Shown here in pieces: positions 24,239-29,828 of a stretch of DNA of 31,019 nt. Made by a program: the position numbers and the translations under genes. The stretch's first letter is position 1; each line of letters begins with the position of its first letter. This stretch comes from Scatacola_A faecigallinarum (GTDB lineage: Bacteria; Pseudomonadota; Alphaproteobacteria; RF32; CAG-239), in the NCBI GenBank assembly GCA_018713605.1, contig DVOM01000019.1:1-31019 (forward strand), given 5' to 3'. Under the pieces are notes generated by a model. That model made no database searches. It saw nothing but the letters and a program-made list of their open reading frames with translations, and was not told where the DNA came from.

Positions 24239-24514
24239 AACAACAACCTTTCTAAATCCGTATCCGGCTTGGTTTTGTATGAAAGGAGGGTTGAAAATAA
24301 CCGGACACATTTGGTTAAAAAGATTGTTAAGCATAAAAACTCCTTACAAAACCAGCACGCTTATTCGTCCGCAAAAGCGGCTTATTTCGCGTCATCCTCC
24401 ATAAAGGAGGTTACTTAATTCGTTATAAGGAGTTTTGAAGCTCCGCCGGCAGTCTAACCGTTCCTGCCGACAAAACTACTCTAGCGCCAAACTTCTAAAA
24501 ATTCAATTAAGAAA

Positions 24515-24555
24515 GAACCTGCAAATTATCAAATCTGCAGGTTCCCCTTTTTTCC
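24515..24555. terminator. Terminator-like hairpin without an obvious gene
   Basis: GAACCTGCA-12 nt-TGCAGGTTC stem followed by CCCTTTTTT on plus; the minus side is also T-rich (TTTCTTAATT). No coding gene ends just before it on either strand, so it could end a small RNA or guard the region. Confidence 0.6.
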
Positions 24556-24709
24556 CGAACACTTTTTACATTTATTTGGAGTTTAGTTTGTGTTCAGAGA
24601 AATCCTTTTACGAAAATTTGCTTTAGAACTTAGCTTATTCAGATGCATGCGAACGCATTAGATAATATCCGGACGGAATAATAGAATCTTGTTGTTGTTT
24701 AATTTGTCA

Positions 24710-24745
24710 TTATATTGACGAATTTTTCGAAATTTGTCAATATAA
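24710..24745. promoter_or_regulatory. Perfect 10-bp dyad, possible operator
   Basis: TTATATTGAC (24710-24719) and GTCAATATAA (24736-24745) form a perfect inverted repeat around a 16-nt AT-rich centre. On the minus strand it contains TTGACA and TATAAT separated by 20 nt, a spacing longer than usual. It may be a regulator-bound promoter driving minus-strand transcription toward the HTH gene; this is inference. Confidence 0.45.
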
Positions 24746-24758
24746 GTTTTTGTTAATT

Positions 24759-24786
24759 AAAACCGCCTGAGCTAACAGACGGTTTT
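24759..24786 (-). terminator. Terminator of the ferritin-like gene
   Basis: Minus strand AAAACCGTCTG-TTAGCT-CAGGCGGTTTT stem with one T-G wobble, starting 14 nt after the stop codon of 24800-25330. Confidence 0.75.
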
Positions 24787-24799
24787 GCCTCATAATAAA

Positions 24800-25330
24800 T
24801 TATTTTCCTCCGGCCGGATCTTCAATTTTTTCGCCGATATGTTCGACCGCGGCATTGTAATCGGCCAGAAAATCTTCCATTTCCTGTTCATGTTCAATTT
24901 CTTCCTTGAGAATTTTGGCCGAAACTTTGAATGTTTCGTAGTCTTTGCCGAATGTCATTTCGCAAATCTGCTGATAGCGGGCGATGGCGCACCGCTCTGC
25001 AACCAGATTCTGCTTAACCAGCTCCATAACCCAGTCGTTGCTCGGCGCGTCATATTTGCAGCGTGCAAGGTTTTCCCATTGTTTGGGGTCGAGAACCGGC
25101 GTGCCGCCCAGTTCGATAATCCGTTTGCCAAGTTTGTTGGCATGGTCATATTCTTCGTTGGCGTGTTCCATAAACTCGGCCACGATGGAGGTGCGCATCG
25201 GCCCTTTGGCGACCAGGGCGCCGACCCAGTATTGATAATAGGCCAGCCATTCTTCCGACAACGCTTCGTTCAGGGCTTTCAAGAGTTCGTCATGATCGAC
25301 ATTGCTGATTTTTTGAGCCATCTGTCCCAT
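24800..25330 (-). CDS. Ferritin-like di-iron protein, Dps-like/bacterioferritin type
   Basis: A 176-residue four-helix protein that probably oxidises and stores iron or removes peroxide. Metal-ligand motifs are E27, E60-YD-H63, E112, and E144-IE-H147, the paired E...ExxH pattern of ferritin-like proteins. Three cysteines lie near the active-site helices: C91 (ARCKYD), C114 (AERCAI) and C123. Conserved cysteines beside the ferroxidase site are a mark of the DPSL/thioferritin group, which is a better fit than classical Dps or heme bacterioferritin, but this is from memory of the family. GGAG lies 7 nt before the ATG. It diverges from rpe. A peroxide or iron regulator is likely but no operator is clear. 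Confidence 0.85.
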   Translation of the reverse strand: MGQMAQKISNVDHDELLKALNEALSEEWLAYYQYWVGALVAKGPMRTSIVAEFMEHANEEYDHANKLGKRIIELGGTPVLDPKQWENLARCKYDAPSNDWVMELVKQNLVAERCAIARYQQICEMTFGKDYETFKVSAKILKEEIEHEQEMEDFLADYNAAVEHIGEKIEDPAGGK

Positions 25331-25482
25331 TTTTCTTCTCCGTAATAAAAGTTAATCTTTTGGTCTGGTGTGGAGATAATCATTGCCGCTGGAAAATCAA
25401 TGCTTCTGCGATTATAATTTTTGCTGGCTTTTCGCAAAGCTCTGGTTTATGATTTTTATTATAACAGGAAGGAGTAAAGATT

Positions 25483-26118
25483 ATGGTTCAAATTGCCCCG
25501 AGTATGCTGTCGGCCGATTATGCGGCGCTGCGCAGAGATGTGGAGGAACTGGAAAAAGCCGGTGCCGACCTCATTCATTGGGATATTATGGACGGACATT
25601 ATGTGCCGAACCTCACTTTCGGCCCCGGAATCGTCAAACAGCTGCGCCCCTACAGCAAGCTGCCTTTCGACGTGCATTTGATGGTAACGAACCCGGATGA
25701 AATGATTCCCTGGTTCGTTTCGGCCGGTGCCGATATTATAACCGTTCATGCCGAAGTCTGTCCGCATTTGGACCGCACGTTGGAGGTTATCCGTTCCTGC
25801 GGTTGCCGCGCCGGCGTTTCGCTCAATCCTTCCACGTCCGAAGAAGCGCTGAAATATGTGCTCGACAAGCTGGATATGGTATTGGTCATGACCGTTAATC
25901 CCGGCTTCGGCGGACAGGGGTTTCTTGACGGACAGCTGGAAAAAATCCGGCGGATTAAGGATATGCTCGGCGACCGGAGCGTTAAAGTTGAGGTTGACGG
26001 CGGTATCAATCCGATGACCGCGGCCGAATGCATTTCCGTCGGCGCCGATATTCTGGTCGCCGGCACGTCGGTCTTTGCCGGCCGCGAGTTTCGCAAGAAC
26101 ATCGAGGCTTTAAGGTAA
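25483..26118 (+). CDS. rpe: Ribulose-phosphate 3-epimerase
   Basis: Interconverts ribulose-5-phosphate and xylulose-5-phosphate, the substrate of transketolase. The 211-residue TIM barrel has the family motifs: IAPSMLSADY at the start, HWDIMDGHYVPN with H32 and D34 as metal ligands, DVHLMV with H65, MTVNPGFGGQGF, and EVDGGIN with the catalytic aspartate. AAGGAG lies 8 nt before the ATG. phoB follows 58 nt later on the same strand. Confidence 0.96.
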   Translation: MVQIAPSMLSADYAALRRDVEELEKAGADLIHWDIMDGHYVPNLTFGPGIVKQLRPYSKLPFDVHLMVTNPDEMIPWFVSAGADIITVHAEVCPHLDRTLEVIRSCGCRAGVSLNPSTSEEALKYVLDKLDMVLVMTVNPGFGGQGFLDGQLEKIRRIKDMLGDRSVKVEVDGGINPMTAAECISVGADILVAGTSVFAGREFRKNIEALR

Positions 26119-26176
26119 TTTTAAGACAAACCGGCTATACTTCCCCGTAAACGAACTTTGTCTGTGGAGAAAAGTC

Positions 26177-26905
26177 ATGGCTTTGGTAATGGTCATAGAA
26201 GATGAAGAAGCATTAGCCTTGCTCTTGAAATACAACCTGGAGAAGGAAGGGTACGAAGTCGTCTGGGAACCTCGCGGCAACAAGGCGCTGGCCGAGATTG
26301 AAAAACATTGTCCGTCGGTCATTCTGCTCGACTGGATGCTGCCCGAAATGTCCGGCGTCGAAATTTGCAAGCTTATTCGCAGCAAACCGGACATTAAGAA
26401 TATCCCGGTCATCATGCTTACCGCCAAAGGCGAGGAAGAAGACAAAATCAGGGGGCTTTCCGCCGGTGCGGACGATTACGTAACCAAACCCTTTTCCGTT
26501 CCCGAACTCATGGCCCGGGTCAAAACCAATCTGCGCCGCGCTCCGGAACTGATTCAGCATAAAGAGTTCGTGTTTGAAGACATTCGCATGGATTTGGTCG
26601 AAAAAAAGGTTTTTCGCGGCGACAATTACATTCATCTCGGCCCCACCGAATTTCGCCTGCTCCGTATGCTGATGGAAACGCCGGGAAAGGTTTTCTCTCG
26701 CGAAACCCTGCTCAAAACCGTCTGGGGCGACAATATTTATGTCGAGTCCCGCACCGTTGACGTCCATATCCGCCGTTTGCGCAAATCGTTGAACCGTTTC
26801 GGCCCGGATTATATCCGCACCGTCCGCGCCACCGGCTACTCTATAGACACCGCGCCTTCTGACACGCCGGACGAACCGGTTGACGATACCGGCGCCGATG
26901 ACTAA
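26177..26905 (+). CDS. phoB: PhoB-type response regulator
   Basis: A 242-residue OmpR/PhoB-class transcription factor, normally controlling phosphate starvation genes. The receiver domain (1-118) has E8-D9, the phosphoacceptor D52 in LLDWMLP, T82 and K104. The C-terminal winged helix (about 128-232) has the ETLLKTVWGDNIYVESRTVD recognition region and RTVRATGYS. The IEDEEAL start, DWMLPEMSG and RTVDVHIRRLRK forms are close to PhoB, but no phoR, phoU or pst gene is in the window, so the exact regulon is inferred. An acidic tail of about 18 residues is present. GGAG lies 7 nt before the ATG; a TATACT at 26136-26141 may be its -10 box. Confidence 0.88.
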   Translation: MALVMVIEDEEALALLLKYNLEKEGYEVVWEPRGNKALAEIEKHCPSVILLDWMLPEMSGVEICKLIRSKPDIKNIPVIMLTAKGEEEDKIRGLSAGADDYVTKPFSVPELMARVKTNLRRAPELIQHKEFVFEDIRMDLVEKKVFRGDNYIHLGPTEFRLLRMLMETPGKVFSRETLLKTVWGDNIYVESRTVDVHIRRLRKSLNRFGPDYIRTVRATGYSIDTAPSDTPDEPVDDTGADD

Positions 26906-26919
26906 GCGTTGTTTTGGAG

Positions 26920-26948
26920 AGCGGAACCTCTGAGGTTCCGCTTTTTTT
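26920..26948 (+). terminator. Rho-independent terminator of phoB
   Basis: AGCGGAACC-TCTGA-GGTTCCGCT stem-loop followed by T7, 14 nt after the phoB stop. Confidence 0.93.
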
Positions 26949-26968
26949 GCCGGTTTTTTTGAAAAAGA

Positions 26969-27000
26969 TTGCTTTTTGTCTAAAATAATGCTAAGACAGA
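26969..27000 (+). promoter_or_regulatory. Shared upstream box, copy 1
   Basis: Begins TTGCTTTTTGTCTA and ends TGCTAAGACAGA. It recurs at 28109-28139 upstream of the paralog at 28201. TTGCTT-17 nt-TAAGAC could be a weak promoter. It begins 97 nt before the ATG at 27066. A second TTTTTGTCT lies 40 nt downstream, followed by an alternative TTGTCT-16-TATATA promoter (27016-27043). Confidence 0.5.
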
Positions 27001-27065
27001 ATCAAATTCTTATTTTTGTCTGAGTGTTAAATAACCGTATATATTAATTTCTAAATTCTACAATT

Positions 27066-27809
27066 ATGAAGAATTTGCTTAAATTTTCCGTGAAGTGGGA
27101 ACGTCTGGATGACAGGCATTTGGTTCTCCGTTTGGTTAATGCCGATTCGATAGAATCTCGGCTCAAACCGGAAGAAGAAACTCTTGAAGCTTTTGCCGAA
27201 GGCATTGAAACTTTGGGGTTTCTGTTGAATGATAAAGACGCCGAACTGCGCCGCGGCGAGGTGGTAACTTTGGAGTTTGTCGGAAACGACCTCAAATATT
27301 TCTATATTCGGGGCAAAAAGTTTCTGACAATCCGCAGCAGCGATCCGGAATTGCTTTTGCTTAAGCCCGTTCTGCCGCTTAAAGGTATTGAAACCCTGCC
27401 GGAGCTTTTCCAGCACCGGATTAAGTTTTTGGCTGAGTATGCCGGGGAAGATTTCATCAAATGGGATCTGCAACAGGAGATTCAGGGTTGTGCGCTGGCC
27501 GTTGCCGTCTATGAAAAGTTAGTCAACGGCACCAGCCTGTTGACGGAAGCGGATTTTGCCGGCATAGGTTCACTGCTTGGCGAAGATTACAGGTTTGTCG
27601 GCGGCTGCCCGGTAAACTTTGCGCTTGCGATGGCCTTTGCTTTGCAGGTTTGCCCCGAAGGCTTGCTGCATAGGGGCGGAAAAGAATTGCTGCCCGAGCT
27701 GGCAAAATGGCCGGTTATGTATCTGCCCGTTTGTGGCGATACGGATTGTGTCCGTTACCAGCCCAACAGGAATGACATCGTTTCTTATATCAAAACTCAA
27801 ACTTATTGA
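27066..27809 (+). CDS. Unknown protein, paralogous cluster member A
   Basis: A 247-residue soluble protein without signal peptide or membrane segment. Its N-terminal part (about 8-95) looks like a more divergent and longer form of the beta-rich domain seen in the next three genes: LDDRHLVLRLV, then RRGEVVTLEF, then KYFYIRGKKFLTIRSSDPE. The second, helical part begins LPELFQHRIKFLAEYAG, which lines up with LPLAFRHRLQLLKLI of 28201-28917. No Shine-Dalgarno sequence is visible; the leader before the ATG is AT-rich. The next gene starts 2 nt after its stop. I do not recognise the family. Confidence 0.72.
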   Translation: MKNLLKFSVKWERLDDRHLVLRLVNADSIESRLKPEEETLEAFAEGIETLGFLLNDKDAELRRGEVVTLEFVGNDLKYFYIRGKKFLTIRSSDPELLLLKPVLPLKGIETLPELFQHRIKFLAEYAGEDFIKWDLQQEIQGCALAVAVYEKLVNGTSLLTEADFAGIGSLLGEDYRFVGGCPVNFALAMAFALQVCPEGLLHRGGKELLPELAKWPVMYLPVCGDTDCVRYQPNRNDIVSYIKTQTY

Positions 27810-27811
27810 TT

Positions 27812-28027
27812 ATGGTAAAGTCAGAGGCAGAGATAAGAAAAGTGACCGACAGCAACGATTATTACAATTTGTATGTCGGCGATGATGAAATGATGTTTGA
27901 AATTCCGAAAACCCGTTTTCGCGGCAAAAAGCGCCCCCGCGCCGGAGATTTGTTTCGGCTGGAGCAAAAGAATGTTGAGGGCAGGCTCGTAGCCTCAATA
28001 TTTGTCAACAACGAGCAGGTAGTTTAA
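27812..28027 (+). CDS. Small protein equal to the N-terminal domain of its neighbours (member B)
   Basis: A 71-residue protein. VTDSNDYYNLYVGDDEMMF, then RPRAGDLFRLEQKNVEGRLV and SIFVNNEQVV line up with the first 70 residues of the proteins at 28201 and 29049 (VNDHRSCYRIKTNDGLKLEL, PQKGMSVQIRLF, FLNGICVV). It therefore looks like a stand-alone copy of that beta-rich domain. ATG 27812 lies 2 nt after the stop of the previous gene with no clear ribosome site, so translation is probably coupled. A terminator follows. Confidence 0.65.
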   Translation: MVKSEAEIRKVTDSNDYYNLYVGDDEMMFEIPKTRFRGKKRPRAGDLFRLEQKNVEGRLVASIFVNNEQVV

Positions 28028-28046
28028 TTAACGTTTGTAATTGAAA

Positions 28047-28080
28047 AAAACCGCATGGCTTGGGAAAGTCGTGCGGTTTT
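28047..28080 (+). terminator. Terminator after the first two cluster genes
   Basis: AAAACCGCA-16 nt-TGCGGTTTT stem-loop followed by TGCCTTTT, 20 nt after the stop at 28027. Confidence 0.8.
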
Positions 28081-28108
28081 GCCTTTTAAAAATCCGGTCA
28101 GAAAATAT

Positions 28109-28139
28109 TTGCTTTTTGTCTATTTTGGTGCTAAACAGA
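28109..28139 (+). promoter_or_regulatory. Shared upstream box, copy 2
   Basis: Begins TTGCTTTTTGTCTA and ends TGCTAAACAGA, matching 26969-27000 except in the middle six bases and a one-base gap; weak similarity continues for about 20 nt (ATTC...TTATTTT). It begins 92 nt before the ATG at 28201, almost the same distance as copy 1. TTGCTT-17 nt-TAAACA would be the core promoter. Confidence 0.5.
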
Positions 28140-28200
28140 TATTCGATTTATTTTAAGGATTTTAGATATATTTTAGTATAAACCCATAAAAACAAACATT

Positions 28201-28917
28201 ATGGAACCAAACAGAAAATCCAATTATTCGTACATTGAACGCGTTAACGACCACCGCAGCTGTTATCGGATCAAGACCAACGACGGCCTGAAGCTGGAAC
28301 TTGACAAATCTGAAATTGGCAGATTTATTCCCCAAAAGGGCATGAGCGTTCAAATCCGGTTGTTTAACGGCACCGTTCTGCAGGAGGTGTTTTTGAACGG
28401 CATATGTGTCGTTCGGCGCAGTCCGCAAAAACTTTTGGATATTCTTGCCGGTTTGTCGGCGGAATTGCGGAAAGCTCAGGATGAATGCGAAAAATTTTCC
28501 GCTTTGGAAAATTCCGATGGCTATCTGAATTTGCCGCTGGCTTTTCGGCATCGTCTTCAGCTTCTGAAACTGATAATGCAAAAAGATTTTACGGCCGCAA
28601 CAATGGAAAAACAGATTGTCGTCTGTCGGATTGCTGCTTTTTTGTCGGCTCAGACCGATGCGTTCATCGCCTGTGTCGAACGTGACTGGCAAAAGCGTCT
28701 TGGCGATTCTGTGCCGGTTTCAAAACTGAGCGAGAAAGAGCTGATGGATGCCAAACAGCTGGCGCTTGCTCTGCGGCGGGATAAACGCAACCGGTTCAAG
28801 TCGGTGCGCGATTATCAGCAGTCCGCTGTTCTCTCTTTCAAGGGAAACAGCGCGCCTTATGCCCTCAGAGCGCAAGACGCCGTGGAACGTTATCTGAGCG
28901 TTGTGCTGGCCGGATGA
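28201..28917 (+). CDS. Unknown protein, paralogous cluster member C
   Basis: A 238-residue soluble protein. Residues about 8-72 form the beta-rich domain of the cluster, with IGRFIPQKGMSVQIRLFNGT as its best-kept part, and VVRRSPQKLLDILAGLSAEL leads into a helical region. The helical part carries LAFRHRLQLLKLI and a cysteine-centred VVCRIAAFL. It aligns along its first 100 residues with 29049-29768 (GGFVPQKGMFVRYRFYRG, VVNRTPAEIMNLLCRVDAKL). The ATG has no Shine-Dalgarno sequence. The C-terminal 60 residues are basic (LRRDKRNRFKSVRDYQQ), which might suit nucleic acid binding; that is only inference. Confidence 0.75.
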   Translation: MEPNRKSNYSYIERVNDHRSCYRIKTNDGLKLELDKSEIGRFIPQKGMSVQIRLFNGTVLQEVFLNGICVVRRSPQKLLDILAGLSAELRKAQDECEKFSALENSDGYLNLPLAFRHRLQLLKLIMQKDFTAATMEKQIVVCRIAAFLSAQTDAFIACVERDWQKRLGDSVPVSKLSEKELMDAKQLALALRRDKRNRFKSVRDYQQSAVLSFKGNSAPYALRAQDAVERYLSVVLAG

Positions 28918-28977
28918 TTTAACGAAAAATGTTTTTTCTCGACCGGGTCAAACCGGTATATTTTGTTTGAAGTTTGT

Positions 28978-29017
28978 ACCCGCTTTTCTCTGTGAGGAGC
29001 GAAGCGGGTTTTTTTAT
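28978..29017 (+). terminator. Terminator after cluster member C
   Basis: ACCCGCTT-16 nt-AAGCGGGT stem followed by a T-run. The ATG of the next paralog is only 32 nt beyond, so either a promoter lies inside that AT-rich gap or the hairpin works as an attenuator for the next gene. Confidence 0.8.
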
Positions 29018-29048
29018 TTGATTGTTTAATTATTAAATTTTTGAAACG

Positions 29049-29768
29049 ATGGATACAAGAAAATTTCAAGGTTTGCGGGTCACACACGTCAAAGAGCGTC
29101 TGACCTCGTATCGTTTGCAGTTGAATGACAATTCGATTATTGACATTCCTCGGATTGAACTGGGCGGATTTGTGCCGCAGAAAGGCATGTTTGTCCGCTA
29201 TCGTTTTTATCGCGGGCTGATTTTGCAAAAAATTGAATTTGACGGCAAAACGGTTGTCAACCGTACGCCGGCCGAAATCATGAATTTGCTGTGCCGTGTC
29301 GATGCAAAGCTGGAAGAAGATGTCCGCAGACAGCAAAGCGCCTGCGAAAACGAAGATTTGGTTTTCGACGGCTTGTCGGAAATTATGAAACAGCGGATTT
29401 TCCTGGTGCAGAGCATCGGTCAGCATCCGGAAATCGGTGGATTTTCCAGAGATGCGCTGGATTATGAAATTGCCCGCTGTGCAATGGCTGAAGATCTTGG
29501 CCGCCTGGGAAAAGGCTATCTGGAAAAATTTCGAACTCTCAGCCTGCAGTCGCAGCAAGCCGTGCTGATGGGAGACATTGACAAGGAACTTATTGAAGAT
29601 ATCATTCCTTTGGCAGAGGCTTTCGCACAGGATTTGGCGACGGGCGTCGAAGATCCCCGGCATTCGGAAGTCCTGAAAACCTGGAGCTGCATTTTCGACT
29701 TCTCCCCCGAAAACTTTGAACGTTTTCGCGAACATTATTTCAAACGCTTGAGCGAAAAAAAGGAATAA
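29049..29768 (+). CDS. Unknown protein, paralogous cluster member D
   Basis: A 239-residue soluble protein and the clearest paralog of 28201-28917. The N-terminal domain (about 8-72) includes YRLQLNDNSIIDIPRIELGG, FVPQKGMFVRYRFYRG and IEFDGKTVVNRTP. The helical part includes LSEIMKQRIFLVQSIG and IARCAMAEDLGRL, and the C-terminus is acidic, unlike the basic one of its paralog. No Shine-Dalgarno sequence precedes the ATG. A bidirectional terminator follows. Confidence 0.75.
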   Translation: MDTRKFQGLRVTHVKERLTSYRLQLNDNSIIDIPRIELGGFVPQKGMFVRYRFYRGLILQKIEFDGKTVVNRTPAEIMNLLCRVDAKLEEDVRRQQSACENEDLVFDGLSEIMKQRIFLVQSIGQHPEIGGFSRDALDYEIARCAMAEDLGRLGKGYLEKFRTLSLQSQQAVLMGDIDKELIEDIIPLAEAFAQDLATGVEDPRHSEVLKTWSCIFDFSPENFERFREHYFKRLSEKKE

Positions 29769-29784
29769 GAGATTAATCTTATCA

Positions 29785-29816
29785 AAAAAAAGGCTTTCAT
29801 TATGAAAGCCTTTTTT
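29785..29816. terminator. Bidirectional terminator between cluster D and the cysteine-rich gene
   Basis: AAGGCTTTCA-TTA-TGAAAGCCTT perfect stem flanked by A-runs on one side and T-runs on the other, between converging genes. Confidence 0.92.
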
Positions 29817-29828
29817 CATTATATGCAA

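Larger units (their letters stand above)
24239..24799. other. Long intergenic region rich in hairpins, no convincing gene
   Basis: About 560 nt. Nearest to the HTH gene is an 11-bp inverted repeat, AAAACTCCTTA (24336-24346) with TAAGGAGTTTT (24426-24436). Between its arms are two small hairpins, CCGC-AAAA-GCGG (24369-24380) and CCTCC-ATAAA-GGAGG (24396-24410); the latter would hide a GGAGG on the minus strand. Then follow a terminator-like hairpin (24515-24555), an AT-rich stretch with a dyad (24710-24745), and the terminator of the ferritin-like gene. A minus-strand 22-codon frame overlaps the ATG at 24334 but has no spacing for a ribosome site. No tRNA or known riboswitch is seen. Confidence 0.5.

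Noticed and set aside
24435..24626. A 63-codon plus-strand frame
   Set aside because: It starts at TTG with poor site spacing, runs through a terminator-like hairpin and has no domain-like sequence.
24759..24786. TTAGCTCAGGCGG, which resembles the D-arm of a tRNA
   Set aside because: No acceptor, anticodon or T arm can be placed around it, and the segment forms the terminator of the ferritin-like gene.
26101..26176. A pho box before phoB
   Set aside because: I see no pair of CTGTCAT-like half-sites at the right spacing; only a TATACT -10-like hexamer is visible.
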